The notes beneath the pieces are model-generated. The model searched no databases. It had not been told where the DNA came from and saw only the letters and a list, made by a program, of their open reading frames with translations. This document shows, piece by piece, positions 8,080 to 18,532 of a DNA stretch of 64,000 nt. Source of the stretch: Propionibacteriaceae bacterium P6A17 (lineage in GTDB: Bacteria > Actinomycetota > Actinomycetes > Propionibacteriales > Propionibacteriaceae); NCBI GenBank assembly GCA_000619965.1, contig JHVD01000007.1, positions 62,001 through 126,000 of the forward strand, written 5' to 3'. The translations under genes were made by a program, and so were the position numbers. The first letter of the stretch is position 1, and every line of letters starts with the position of its first letter.

Positions 8080-9506
8080 CAGGAATACCTTTCGACGTGA
8101 ACCTGTTCGGGGGGAAGGGCTGCGGCGGCGACGAGGGCGTCGGTCCAGGCCGTCGGACCGCAGGCGTAGAGGTCGGCGTCGGCCAGCCACGGGGCGGCCG
8201 CGTCGAGGCGGAAGTCGGCGCGATTCGTCGGCAGCCAGGTGCGGATGTTGTCGCGGCGGCCGACGAGCGTCACCAGGCGGGCGCCGCGCTCGGCGCACAG
8301 CTTCGCGATCTCATCGAGCAGATACAGCTCGCGCTCGCTGGATGCGCGCAGGATCACCAGCGCGCGGCCGGGGACGACCGGCGTGCTCTCGAGGAGGCCG
8401 CGCAACGGCAGGATGCCCGCGCCGGCCCCGGCGAGGATCAGGCCGGGCTTCGTGCGCGCCGCGTCGGTGAACACCCCGTAGGGCCCCTGGAACCAGACGC
8501 GCGTGCCGGGCTGCACGTGCTGCAGCATCGCCGTGCCGCGGCCCAGCTCGCGCACCGTGATGCGCAGGAAGTCGCCCTGCGGCGCTGCCGACAACGAGAA
8601 GGGGTGCTGGTGGCGCCACAGGGACGCGGCGAGGAAGCGCCAGTGGAAGAACTGACCCGCCTTGGGCCCGAGCGCCGCGATGTCGCGGCCACGCAGGACG
8701 ATGCTGACCGCGTCGTCGCCCTCCGGGACCACGTCGACGACGCGGAGCTGGTGACGGAGGTTGGCGAACAGCGGCACGAACCAGCGCCACGTGAGCAGCG
8801 CGAACGCCGTCACGCCCCACATCGCCACCCAGTAGACGCGCGGCCATCCGCTGACGAGCAGTCCCATCGAGAGCTGGTGCGGGATGGAGACCAGGATCGC
8901 GGCGTAGGTGAGCGCGTGGATACCCCACCACACCTCGTGCGGCAGCCTGCGGCGCACCGCCACCACCGACGTCGCGCCGACGAGGCACAACAGCGCGAAC
9001 GCGAGGACCGCGAGCACGAAGTCATCGAGTGCCCAATAGGAGACGAACGCGCTCACCGGGTCGGTGTCCGACGCGAGCCCCTCGCCACCCAGCACACCGA
9101 TGCCGTGCGCGACGACGAACGTCATCGTCGCCGTGTTGAGTCCCGCGTGGAGCCGAAGGGCCTCGTCGTGGCCGAACAGCCGGTCGACGACGGGGATGCG
9201 GCTGGCCAGGAGCAGCTGGAGGGTCATCGTCGCTGCGACCAACAGGCCCGAGAGCTGCCCGATCCCGGTGAAGAGGTCTGCGGCCGAGCCGGGCCGGGTG
9301 AGTCCGCCGCCCGCGAGGAAGATCACGACGGGCATCGTCAGCCAGGCGCTCGCGACGGCGACGAGCCCGTCCCGGCCCCACGCGCGGGCCGCAGCTCGTC
9401 GTCGGAGCATTCCCGCCAAGCCGTCTGGGCGGTCCGCCGGTGGCGCCGCGGGCGCGGCCGTCCGTGGCGGGGTGAGGGTGGAGGTGGATGCGTTCACGAC
9501 CACCAT
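8076..9506 (-). CDS. Ferric-reductase-like transmembrane flavoprotein
   Basis: A 476-residue membrane oxidoreductase. The N-terminal half holds about six membrane helices of the ferric-reductase (heme b) domain with paired histidines (LHAGLNTATMTFVVAHGIGV; WWGIHALTYAAI; IPHQLSMG). The C-terminal half is an FAD/NAD(P)H-reductase unit with FFHWRFL..HQHPFSLSAAP, GTRVWFQGPYG and LILAGAGAGILPLRGLL motifs. It is the first gene of the operon with the FMN-binding protein and apbE, suggesting it moves electrons from NAD(P)H across the membrane to the flavinylated carrier. The final electron acceptor is unknown. Confidence 0.9.
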   Translation of the reverse strand: MVVVNASTSTLTPPRTAAPAAPPADRPDGLAGMLRRRAAARAWGRDGLVAVASAWLTMPVVIFLAGGGLTRPGSAADLFTGIGQLSGLLVAATMTLQLLLASRIPVVDRLFGHDEALRLHAGLNTATMTFVVAHGIGVLGGEGLASDTDPVSAFVSYWALDDFVLAVLAFALLCLVGATSVVAVRRRLPHEVWWGIHALTYAAILVSIPHQLSMGLLVSGWPRVYWVAMWGVTAFALLTWRWFVPLFANLRHQLRVVDVVPEGDDAVSIVLRGRDIAALGPKAGQFFHWRFLAASLWRHQHPFSLSAAPQGDFLRITVRELGRGTAMLQHVQPGTRVWFQGPYGVFTDAARTKPGLILAGAGAGILPLRGLLESTPVVPGRALVILRASSERELYLLDEIAKLCAERGARLVTLVGRRDNIRTWLPTNRADFRLDAAAPWLADADLYACGPTAWTDALVAAAALPPEQVHVERYSW

Positions 9507-9567
9507 TGAGCCCCCGCCGCCTGTGAGGTGCTCGACGGCCGCCTGTGCGTCGGCTGTGACTGTGCCG

Positions 9568-11517
9568 CTACCGGGAGTCGGGGCCCCGCTCGTCGTGGAA
9601 GAAGACGCCTGCGAGCACGCGCGCGCCGAGCGTGAGCGCGATGAACAGCAACGTCACCCCGAGGAAGGGCCACAGCCCGAGCGGGGCGAGCAGCTCCGGG
9701 CCGCCGTCGCGGGTCAGTAGAAACAGTCCCCCGGCACCCAGCACGCTGCCGAGCACGGTGAGGCTCAGCTGCCCGCTGAGTCCGTTGATGTAGCGGCGAT
9801 CCTCGATGTTGGCGACGGGCCTCGTCGTGAGCGCGAACGTGCCGTCCTCGAGCTGCTCCGTGATGCGCGCCAGCCGCCGCGGCAGTCGCGCGAGCAGCGG
9901 CAGCACCGTCGCGAGCTGATGCTCCAACTGCTCCTGGACGGCCTCACGGCCCACGAGCCCCTCGACGAGCACGTCCGTCTGGGCGCGCAGCGCAGCGACG
10001 AGATCGTACGTCGGGTCGAGGAGTGCGAGTGTGCCGTCGAGCGCGCCCATGGTGCGAAACAGCGCCGCCAGCGCCGGCGGCACGCGGAACCCGAAGCGGA
10101 CCACGACGTCGAGCATCGACGAGAACAGCGCGCCCGTGTCCGCCCCGCCGACCGCCAGGTAGCGGGTGAGCAGCGCGCCGATCTCGCGCTCCAGGGCGCG
10201 ATCGTCGAGGTGGGCCGGGCGGTCCAGGAGGGAGAGCAGCGCGTCGGTGGCGGCGATCCCGTCCTGCCGGTCCACGGCGCGCAGGAGCAGCAGCATCGTC
10301 GTGCGCGCGGGGCGATCGAGCCTGCCGACGGAGCCGAAGTCCAGCAGCGCAAGCTCCCCGTCGTCGGTGAGGAGCACGTTGCCGGGGTGGAGATCAGCGT
10401 GGAAGGTGCCCACGACGAAGGCCTGCCGGATGACCCCCGCGAACAGCTCGTCGGCGAGCTCCCGTCGGCGCTCCGCCGTGAGCGACGAGAGGTCGGCCGA
10501 CGACAGCGGCCGGCCGTCGATGCGCTCCATCACGATGAGCCGTTCGCCGCTGAGCTGCGGATACACCGTCGGGACGCGCACGCCCGACTTCGCCACCGCC
10601 TGCATGTTGGCGACCTCGACGCGGTAGTCCAGCTCCTCGTGGAGGGACTGCGCGAACCCGTCGCTCAGCTCGACGGCGCCCATCCGGCGGCCCCACTGGG
10701 TGGCGCGTTCGAGGCGGTGGGCGATGCGGTCGAGGATGTCGAGGTCGGCGGTGACCTGTTGTCGCGCCCTGGGGCGCTGCACCTTGAGCACCACCTGGTC
10801 GCCGCCGGTGAGCGTCGCGGCATGGACCTGGGCGACGGAGGCCGCCGCCATCGGGGTCTCGTCGAGTGCGGCGAACACCTCGTCGAGGGGCTCTGGTAGC
10901 TCCTCCTCGACGACGCCGCGCACCTTCTCCCACGGTTCGGCGGCCACCTGGCTGTGGAGTTTGCTGAGTTCGCGCACGAAGGGGGCGGGGACGACGTCGG
11001 CGCGCGTCGACAGCATCTGGCCAAACTTCACGAAGGTCACGCCGGCGTCAGTGAGGGCGAGCCGCAGCGAGCGAGCGATGCGGGAGGTGTCCGCCGCGCG
11101 GGCCTTGTCGGGGCCGACGTGGCTCGTGAGGCCCCGGCGCATGACGATCCACCAGATGGCCATCTGGCGTCGGGCCCGACGCCACGCCGACGGGATGCCG
11201 AGCACGAGCTCGGTCAGCGACGGCACCGACCGCGTCGGGATGACCAGCTCGAGCACGGTGAGCACGACGAGCTGCAGCGCCAGCGCACAGCCCAGCAGCA
11301 GCACGATCACCATCAGCAGCGGCACCGCCGGCGTGGCGGCCCCGATCCCCAGCAGGTCCAGGACCGCGACGGTGGCCTGCTCCGCCCCGAGCACCGTGAG
11401 CGCGCTGATGATGGCCGCGCGGCCCCAACCGATCGGGACCCCGAGCACTCGCCGCGAGATGCCGATCAGGATGAGGACGTTGATCAGCATCGAGCCGATC
11501 CCGAGCAACACCTCCAT
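9568..11517 (-). CDS. ABC1/UbiB (AarF) atypical kinase family protein
   Basis: A 649-residue membrane-associated protein of the UbiB family. After an N-terminal pair of membrane helices, the diagnostic KxGQ motif appears (VKFGQMLSTRADVVP near residue 166), followed by the A-rich loop, the VVLKVQRP lysine, the HADLHPGNVLL catalytic region and LDFGSVGRL metal site. Two further membrane helices close the C-terminus. Family members support isoprenoid quinone metabolism or act as ATPases, but the exact role in menaquinone-using actinobacteria is not established. It stands alone between the ferric reductase operon and groEL. Confidence 0.9.
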   Translation of the reverse strand: MEVLLGIGSMLINVLILIGISRRVLGVPIGWGRAAIISALTVLGAEQATVAVLDLLGIGAATPAVPLLMVIVLLLGCALALQLVVLTVLELVIPTRSVPSLTELVLGIPSAWRRARRQMAIWWIVMRRGLTSHVGPDKARAADTSRIARSLRLALTDAGVTFVKFGQMLSTRADVVPAPFVRELSKLHSQVAAEPWEKVRGVVEEELPEPLDEVFAALDETPMAAASVAQVHAATLTGGDQVVLKVQRPRARQQVTADLDILDRIAHRLERATQWGRRMGAVELSDGFAQSLHEELDYRVEVANMQAVAKSGVRVPTVYPQLSGERLIVMERIDGRPLSSADLSSLTAERRRELADELFAGVIRQAFVVGTFHADLHPGNVLLTDDGELALLDFGSVGRLDRPARTTMLLLLRAVDRQDGIAATDALLSLLDRPAHLDDRALEREIGALLTRYLAVGGADTGALFSSMLDVVVRFGFRVPPALAALFRTMGALDGTLALLDPTYDLVAALRAQTDVLVEGLVGREAVQEQLEHQLATVLPLLARLPRRLARITEQLEDGTFALTTRPVANIEDRRYINGLSGQLSLTVLGSVLGAGGLFLLTRDGGPELLAPLGLWPFLGVTLLFIALTLGARVLAGVFFHDERGPDSR

Positions 11518-11579
11518 GGCGGGCAGTCTAGGCGAGCCGCGGCCCGGACGACGTCATGCCCGGCTCGGTGCCGACAACG

Positions 11580-11614
11580 CACGAGGGCGGCCCCCAGTGG
11601 GGACCGCCCTCGTG
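11580..11614 (-). terminator. Rho-independent-type terminator after groEL
   Basis: A GC-rich hairpin with an 11-bp outer stem (CACGAGGGCGG / CCGCCCTCGTG) and an inner CCCC/GGGG stem lies 24 bases beyond the groEL stop. There is no clear U tract, as is common in high-GC actinobacteria. Confidence 0.7.
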
Positions 11615-11637
11615 GATGTCTGGGAGACGGTGGGGGC

Positions 11638-13402
<1,765 letters not shown>

Positions 13403-13407
13403 CACCA

Positions 13408-13436
13408 TTCTTAGCACTCTCCCCCAAAGAGTGCAA
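13408..13436 (-). promoter_or_regulatory. groEL promoter (sigma-70 type)
   Basis: On the minus strand TTGCAC (13431-13436) and TAAGAA (13408-13413) are separated by exactly 17 bases, a good vegetative promoter. Both hexamers lie inside or at the edge of CIRCE element 2, so repressor and RNA polymerase would compete. Confidence 0.7.
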
Positions 13437-13437
13437 A
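13411..13437 (-). promoter_or_regulatory. CIRCE element 2 (HrcA operator)
   Basis: TTAGCACTC-N9-GAGTGCAAA has a perfect left arm and a right arm with one mismatch from consensus. It is separated from CIRCE 1 by 8 bases and overlaps the promoter hexamers of groEL. Confidence 0.9.
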
Positions 13438-13508
13438 GGTCTCGACGTGCGCGGGCGGCGCCGGAGGGGTTGCCCCGACGCCGCCCGCGCGGCCCGTCGT
13501 CGACGCGA

Positions 13509-14348
13509 TCAGCGCACGATGGCAGGCCACTGGCTCGTGGGCGCCGCCGACCCGGCGGCGTCGCGGATGGCCCCCGTCTGGGAGCGGATCGCCATGATGG
13601 CTTCCACCCACACCTTCACCATCGAGATGATCGCCATGACGAGCTGGATCACGTCGGCCGCGGCGATGGCCGTGCCGACGGGCACCGCCCACAGCTTCGC
13701 GATGGCCTTGTAGAGCGCCACCGCAGCCTTGAAGAATCCCTTGACGAAGTCGATGGTGGCCTGCACGCCGGCCTCGCCCATCTCCTGCACGGTCGCGCCA
13801 AACTCAGCCGTACCCTCCTGGAGCCGTTGGGCGTACTGGTGCTGCTTTGCGGCGTTGGCGCGGAATCGCTCGGCCGCCACGCCCTCCCAGCTCGCATTCG
13901 AGGCGAGGTTCGAGGGGTCGAGGGCCTGCGCGAAGGCCGTCGCTGCCGGGACGATCTGTTCGTTGATCTGCTCGCCGGCCGAGCGGATCTCCCAAGGGGC
14001 GAGCGCGTTCTTGCAGAACTGCAGCACCCCGGCCTGGATGTTGGCGACGGTCTCGGCCGCGTCGCCGGCGATGTCGCAGGCAGACTTGATCGCGCTCTTG
14101 GCCATCTCGCCGATGCCCGGCACCCAGGCGAACCAGTCGGCGATCGTCGACAGCACCTCGAGGACCTGGCCGATGGCGTCGAAGACGGTATTGACCGCCT
14201 TGCCGAGCCCCCGCAGGAACTCCGAGACCTGGTCGATGATGTCGAGGATCCACTGGACGTCGAGCTGGAATGCGCAGGCCTGCACGGCCGACGACCCGTT
14301 GACGCTCATGGCGGCGACGCCGCCTCCGGTGCTGATCGCGGGCGTCAC
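13509..14348 (-). CDS. Cluster A: WXG-like, type VII secretion-type helical protein
   Basis: A 279-residue mostly helical protein. The N-terminal half resembles the long helical N-terminal domains of ESX substrates; a WxG-type turn occurs at NASWEGVAAERFRANAAK (near residue 185), followed by amphipathic and then hydrophobic helices (AVALYKAIAKLWAVPVGTAI; VIQLVMAIISMVKVWVEAI). GTG at 14348 is preferred because it overlaps the upstream stop (GTGA) and has GGGG upstream; ATG at 14309 is the alternative. It is the last gene of cluster A, and no toxin domain or immunity gene follows. Function as a secreted or membrane-inserting effector is inference. Confidence 0.75.
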   Translation of the reverse strand: MTPAISTGGGVAAMSVNGSSAVQACAFQLDVQWILDIIDQVSEFLRGLGKAVNTVFDAIGQVLEVLSTIADWFAWVPGIGEMAKSAIKSACDIAGDAAETVANIQAGVLQFCKNALAPWEIRSAGEQINEQIVPAATAFAQALDPSNLASNASWEGVAAERFRANAAKQHQYAQRLQEGTAEFGATVQEMGEAGVQATIDFVKGFFKAAVALYKAIAKLWAVPVGTAIAAADVIQLVMAIISMVKVWVEAIMAIRSQTGAIRDAAGSAAPTSQWPAIVR

Positions 14349-15511
14349 CGCTCGACCCCGATCCGGTTGGCGCAGCTCACAGCAAAGTCCTCCTGTTGGT
14401 CGTAGTGGTCGGCCGAGTCGCTGAGGGCGACGGCGTTGCGGTGCATCTCGTTGGCACCGGTGCGATGGATGTCGACGAACTTCTGGCAGCCATCCTGGAA
14501 CGGCCCACGCGCCGAACCCCACAGGCCCCAGTGCTGGACGAGGTCCTTCATCGCCTCCCAGCAGGCGGCCAGGTTTTCCGCGGACGGGGCCAGCCCGTCG
14601 AAGTACCGTGAGTCGGAGCGCAGGTCCTCCGTCAGGACCTCGAAGTCGGTCCCGCCGTCGCTGGAGCTGCCGTCGTCACCCGTGGAGCCGTCACTGGACC
14701 CGTCGTCACCGCCGGAGTTCCCGTCGCCCTGCTCGCCGCCGCCGCTGGGCTGCACGCCCCCGCCGCCGCCACCGCCCGACGGTCCACCGCCACCGGTCGA
14801 ACCGCCACCGCCCGAGGGTCCACCACCGCCGGTCGAACCGCCACCGCCCGTGGGTCCACCACCGCCGGTCGAACCGCCACCGCCCGCGGCGGCGTCGTCG
14901 CCCTCCCCGTCGCCGGACGCCTCATCGCCGGGCGCCTCGCCGTCGGCGGGCTGCTGGTCCCCGGGGAGGTCCCCGTCGCCCGGCTGCCCGAGCGGGGACT
15001 CGTCGGCCAGGTCGAGGTCGACGCGGCCGTCGGGCAGCACGGTGAGCCGTTGTCCGTTTGCCTGCTCGATCCACACGGTGCCGTCCTCGGCACGGCGGAT
15101 CGTGACGCCGTTGGAGAGGGTGAGCGACGCGCCCACGCCCAACTGGCTGACGTCGGGGGCTTCGTCGTCGCTGCGGACATCGCCGTCGACGGCAACCGTC
15201 CCGTCGGCGCCGACGGTGACCCTGACGCCCTCCGAGGTGGTCACCACCGTGGTGCCGCCGCGCGTGTCGACGACCGTCCCGTCGGGCGCGACGACCACCA
15301 GCTCGTCCTCGACGGTGACGTCCTCGGCCACGCGGATCGCGTCCTTCGGCAGGGGCACCAGCGGCTCCCCCCCGACGTACGCCTGGGGCCGCTGCCCCGG
15401 GGAGACCTGCCCCAGCGTCGACTTCGCATCGACGACGGGCTGCCGGTGGGCGCCGCCCTGCGCCGGGTCACGCCAATCGCTGAACTGGCCCTCGAATCGG
15501 TTCTGCGTCAT
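14345..15511 (-). CDS. Cluster A: protein with Gly4-Ser/Pro linker repeats and WXG-like C-terminus
   Basis: A 388-residue protein in three parts. Residues 1-170 form a beta-rich region with repeated DGTV and GVTV/GVRV strands (VAPDGTVVDTRGG; VTVGADGTVAVDGDV; AEDGTVWIEQANGQ). Residues ~175-300 are a disordered acidic/Gly linker that includes a 12-residue period of GGGGST/GGGGPS. The last ~85 residues are helical with NLAACWEAMKDLVQHWGLWG, resembling WXG100-type folds. ATG at 15511 starts MTQNRFEGQ; upstream extension is unsupported. It couples to the next gene by a GTGA overlap. No known family was recognised for the N-terminal part. Confidence 0.72.
   Translation of the reverse strand: MTQNRFEGQFSDWRDPAQGGAHRQPVVDAKSTLGQVSPGQRPQAYVGGEPLVPLPKDAIRVAEDVTVEDELVVVAPDGTVVDTRGGTTVVTTSEGVRVTVGADGTVAVDGDVRSDDEAPDVSQLGVGASLTLSNGVTIRRAEDGTVWIEQANGQRLTVLPDGRVDLDLADESPLGQPGDGDLPGDQQPADGEAPGDEASGDGEGDDAAAGGGGSTGGGGPTGGGGSTGGGGPSGGGGSTGGGGPSGGGGGGGVQPSGGGEQGDGNSGGDDGSSDGSTGDDGSSSDGGTDFEVLTEDLRSDSRYFDGLAPSAENLAACWEAMKDLVQHWGLWGSARGPFQDGCQKFVDIHRTGANEMHRNAVALSDSADHYDQQEDFAVSCANRIGVER
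14770..14890 (-). repeat. 36-bp tandem repeats encoding Gly-Ser/Pro linker
   Basis: About three copies of a 36-bp unit (on the plus strand beginning GGTCGAACCGCCACCGCCC) encode the 12-residue STGGGGPSGGGG period of the cluster A linker. Copies differ at single bases, and copy number could vary between strains by slippage. Confidence 0.8.
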
Positions 15512-15524
15512 CACGACTCCTGCA

Positions 15525-16214
15525 TCACTGGTTGTTGGCTCGGTGGAGCACCGCGGGCAGCTGCTCGATGGCCTCGTTGAAGCACTCGGTGATCGTCGCA
15601 CCGGAGCGGCCCACCGCCCAGCTCTCGACGACGCGCGCACCGACGACGGTGCCCGCCGCCACCTCCACCGCGACCATCGCGTTCGACGAGGTGACGCTGC
15701 GTCGCTCCACCTCGATGGGCTCGGCCGAGACCTGCGCCCCGAGGCGTTGCGCGTCGGTCACGAAGTCCGACAGTGCCGCGTTGAGCTCGGCGAGCGAGCC
15801 CGGCAGCGACGCGACGAGCTCCCTCGTCTCCTCTTCGCTGCGGGGTACGAACATCTCCCGGCTGACCTCCTCCAGCTTGCGTTCGCGGATGGCGCGCACC
15901 TCGTCGTCGGAGAGGTCACGGGCCGCGGGAGGATCGGCGTCGACGTCGCCGTCACGGGCCCGCACGAGCGTCTCGACGATGGCCGAGGTGAGCTCGGCCG
16001 GCTTCAGCGCCTGCTCCCACGACGGCGCGACCACGATCTGCCGAAGGGAACCGTCGGGATCGAACTCGACGACGACCGCGCCGCTGGCATGTGTGGCCCG
16101 GCCCGCGACGGTCGTGGCGGCCAGCGAGGCGCTCTTGCGGATTAACATGTCGAGTTGGGAGTCGAGGTACTGAAGGAAGGCATCAGGATCTCGGGCAAGC
16201 TCCGGTGAGGTCAT
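15525..16214 (-). CDS. Cluster A: YbaB/EbfC-family protein
   Basis: A 229-residue protein whose N-terminal ~95 residues carry the YbaB/EbfC pattern: helix, then HASGAVVVEFDPDGSLRQIVV beta-hairpin, then helix KPAELTSAIVETLVRARDG. The C-terminal half is helical with a second strand pair ending NEAIEQLPAVLHR. YbaB-fold proteins such as EspL accompany ESX-1 secretion genes, so this is read as a partner or chaperone of the downstream WXG-like proteins. It is the first gene of cluster A, divergent from the HExxH gene at 16280. Confidence 0.72.
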   Translation of the reverse strand: MTSPELARDPDAFLQYLDSQLDMLIRKSASLAATTVAGRATHASGAVVVEFDPDGSLRQIVVAPSWEQALKPAELTSAIVETLVRARDGDVDADPPAARDLSDDEVRAIRERKLEEVSREMFVPRSEEETRELVASLPGSLAELNAALSDFVTDAQRLGAQVSAEPIEVERRSVTSSNAMVAVEVAAGTVVGARVVESWAVGRSGATITECFNEAIEQLPAVLHRANNQ

Positions 16215-16279
16215 ACCCGAACTCTTTCAGCCCGGGGGTTCGTTTGGGGTAGGTATTCGGGCTCAGTTCGGAGGCCGAG

Positions 16280-16684
16280 ATGCAGACTTCCCGCTGGCTG
16301 CGCACCGTCGCCAATCTGTGCAACGGATCGACGCCGCTCGGGCTGGTGCTGGGGCTCGCCTCGCGCGGGCGCCTGCGTCGCGTCGGGCACCTCATCATCG
16401 TCGACGAGGCCCGGCTGCCGTTCATCACGGCCAGCGCGATGACCGTCGGCAGCGTCGTCCTCATCCCGAAGCGCACGATGGAGGAGGTGGTCGAGCGCAT
16501 CCCGACACTCGTCGAGCACGAGGACGAGCACGCCTGGCAGTGGGCCTACTGCCTCGGGCTGCCGTTCCTGCCGCTCTACGTCGCCGCGATGGGGTGGAGC
16601 ATGTGGCGCACGAGGGATCGGGCCCTGGCGAACTTCTTCGAGGTGCAGGCCGGCCTGGAAAGTGGCGGCTATCGCAGGGGTTGA
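16280..16684 (+). CDS. Small HExxH putative metalloprotein
   Basis: A 134-residue protein with the zinc-peptidase-like motif HEDEHAWQW near residue 79 and a downstream glutamate in NFFEVQAGLESGGYRRG that could serve as third ligand. Before the motif comes TVGSVVLIPKRT, and after it a hydrophobic helix LPFLPLYVAAMGWSMW. Such short HExxH proteins resemble the DUF4157-like fold, but no named family is certain. There is no signal peptide. It faces away from cluster A; whether it processes those proteins is unknown. Confidence 0.65.
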   Translation: MQTSRWLRTVANLCNGSTPLGLVLGLASRGRLRRVGHLIIVDEARLPFITASAMTVGSVVLIPKRTMEEVVERIPTLVEHEDEHAWQWAYCLGLPFLPLYVAAMGWSMWRTRDRALANFFEVQAGLESGGYRRG

Positions 16685-16691
16685 CGTCGGG

Positions 16692-16961
16692 TCAGCGCAG
16701 GCGCTTGGCCGAACGCTCCGCCTGGCGCTGGGCGCGCATGCGACGCAGCCGCTTCACGAGCAGGGGGTTGTGGGCGAGGGCCTCGGGCTTGTCCAGCAGC
16801 AGGTTGAGCTGCTGGTAGTAGCGCGCCGAGGAGCAGCCGAACGCCTCCATGATCGCCTGGTCCTTGGGCACCGACGAGGTGTACCACGAATCCTCGAAGT
16901 CGAGGATGGCGGCCTCGCGTTCGCCCAAGGTGGGCTCGGTGTGCGTCAAGGCTTCGGACAT
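16692..16961 (-). CDS. DUF3263 domain protein
   Basis: An 89-residue actinobacterial protein of unknown function. The diagnostic segments are REAAILDFEDSWY near residue 14 and FGCSSARYYQQLNLLLDKPEAL, a helix-turn-helix-like pattern suggesting DNA binding, followed by a basic C-terminus (RRMRAQRQAERSAKRLR). It overlaps no neighbour and is convergent with the HExxH gene (7 bases apart). Confidence 0.85.
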   Translation of the reverse strand: MSEALTHTEPTLGEREAAILDFEDSWYTSSVPKDQAIMEAFGCSSARYYQQLNLLLDKPEALAHNPLLVKRLRRMRAQRQAERSAKRLR

Positions 16962-17086
16962 GCCCCCATCCTATGCGACGAATCACACGCATGTCATTAC
17001 CCGCGCGCCCTGCTGGCCGACGACACGGCCCACAACGGCTACCATGGACGCATTCCATTGCAGACACGAGAGAGGGGGTCGCGTCG

Positions 17087-18268
17087 ATGCGTCGCCTGGT
17101 CGGCACCGTGCAGCACTTCGCGTGGGGTGATCGCACGGAGATCCCCCGCATCCTCGGCGTCGAACCCGACGGACACCCTTGGGCGGAGTACTGGTTGGGG
17201 GCACACCACGGCGGCCCCGCCACCTTCCTCGATGCCCCCGACGAGTCGCTGGCTGCATATCTGACCCGGCACCCCGAGCAGATCGGCGAGGCCTCCGTCG
17301 AGGCCTACGGGGCGAAGCTGCCCTTCCTCATGAAGATCCTCTCGTGCGCCAGCCCACTCAGCCTCCAGGTGCATCCGACGCGCGAGCAGGCCGTGGCAGG
17401 CTACGCGAAGGAGTCGCTGATCGGCCTCCCGGTGAGCCATCCCGAGCGTTCCTACAAGGACGATTGGCCGAAGCCGGAGACCATCATCGCGCTCACCCCG
17501 TTCGAGGGGCTGCTGGGCTTCCGCTCCCCCATCGAGACTGCCGAGCTCTTCGAACAGCTCGGCGTCGAGCGGGAGTTGGCCTCGGTGATCGGCCCGCTTC
17601 GCGACCGCAGTGAACAGCTCGCGCTGCAGGAGGTGTTCCTCGACGTCCTCACCATCCGCAAGCGCAGACATCTGGTGGACCTCGTCCTCGCTCGCGCCGT
17701 CGAGTGTTTGGACGCCGAGGGCCCCCTCGGCAGGTTCGCCCGCACCGCTGTCGACATCGACGAGCACTTCCCCGGAGACCCGGGCATCCTCGCTGCCCTG
17801 CTCATGAACCACTTCACGCTGGCGCCCGGCGAGGCCATCTCGCTCGAGCCGGGCGAACTGCACGCCTACCTGCGCGGCACCGGCATCGAGGTGATGGCCT
17901 CCTCCGACAACGTCATCCGCGGCGGCCTCACCCAGAAGCACATCGACGTCGACGGCCTCCTCGGGCTGGTCAACTTCCGCACCCTGCACCCGAAGGTGCA
18001 GCGCCCCGAGGGCTCCGACGGTGCTTACCGCTATCCCACCAGCTTCCCCGAGTTCGAGGTGTGGCTCCTCGCGCCGGTGAGCGACAGCGGCGTCGACCTT
18101 CCGCACACCAGCTCCGCACGCATCGCGCTCACCACCGACGGACGGTTCGCGTTGGAGGGTGACACGACGGTGACCCTCCAGCCCGGCGAGGCCGTCTTCA
18201 TCCCCGCCGGCGAGCACGTGCACGCCCGCGGCACGGGCCAGATGTTCGTCGCCGCTGCCGGCGCCTGA
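17087..18268 (+). CDS. manA: Mannose-6-phosphate isomerase, class I
   Basis: A 393-residue zinc enzyme interconverting fructose-6-phosphate and mannose-6-phosphate, feeding GDP-mannose synthesis or mannose use. Visible family features are YWLGAHHGGPA near residue 39, PFLMKILSCASPLSLQVHP with the zinc-binding QVHP, the KPE metal-site segment PKPETIIALTPFEGLLGFR and EPGELHAYLRGTGIEVMASSDN near 262. ATG at 17087 follows GAGAGGGGG. Conserved length and motifs make the call firm. Confidence 0.95.
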   Translation: MRRLVGTVQHFAWGDRTEIPRILGVEPDGHPWAEYWLGAHHGGPATFLDAPDESLAAYLTRHPEQIGEASVEAYGAKLPFLMKILSCASPLSLQVHPTREQAVAGYAKESLIGLPVSHPERSYKDDWPKPETIIALTPFEGLLGFRSPIETAELFEQLGVERELASVIGPLRDRSEQLALQEVFLDVLTIRKRRHLVDLVLARAVECLDAEGPLGRFARTAVDIDEHFPGDPGILAALLMNHFTLAPGEAISLEPGELHAYLRGTGIEVMASSDNVIRGGLTQKHIDVDGLLGLVNFRTLHPKVQRPEGSDGAYRYPTSFPEFEVWLLAPVSDSGVDLPHTSSARIALTTDGRFALEGDTTVTLQPGEAVFIPAGEHVHARGTGQMFVAAAGA

Positions 18269-18440
18269 CGCCGCCGGGCGCCGATCCCGACGGGACCGGC
18301 CGACTGCCCCGCCAGGAGGCTGCCCGGCCGTGGCGCCTCCGCGAGCCGAACCTCGTCGGGGGTGGAGGCCGACGAACGACCCCGGGGCGCAATGCGCGGC
18401 ATGCGCCGACGCCGCCTCTTGGGGCACAATGGGGCTCCAT

Positions 18441-18516
18441 GCCTCCTTAGCTCAGCGGCCAGAGCATCTGTCTTGTAAACAGAGGGTCGCGGGTTCGACT
18501 CCCGCAGGGGGCTCCA
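18441..18516 (+). tRNA. tRNA-Thr (anticodon TGT)
   Basis: A 76-base cloverleaf with acceptor arms GCCTCCT / AGGGGGC, TTCGACT T-loop, anticodon stem TCTGT/ACAGA and loop CTTGTAA giving anticodon TGT (18474-18476). The CCA end is encoded (18514-18516). It is an isolated tRNA gene; no integrase or repeated 3' end is nearby. Confidence 0.97.
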
Positions 18517-18532
18517 CCGTCGAAGGGAAGAC

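Noticed and set aside
14770..14890. Possible CRISPR-like 36-bp repeats
   Set aside because: No spacers; the repeats encode an in-frame Gly-Ser/Pro linker.
18441..18516. tRNA-Thr as an integration site
   Set aside because: No integrase, no duplicated 3' end and no foreign composition downstream.
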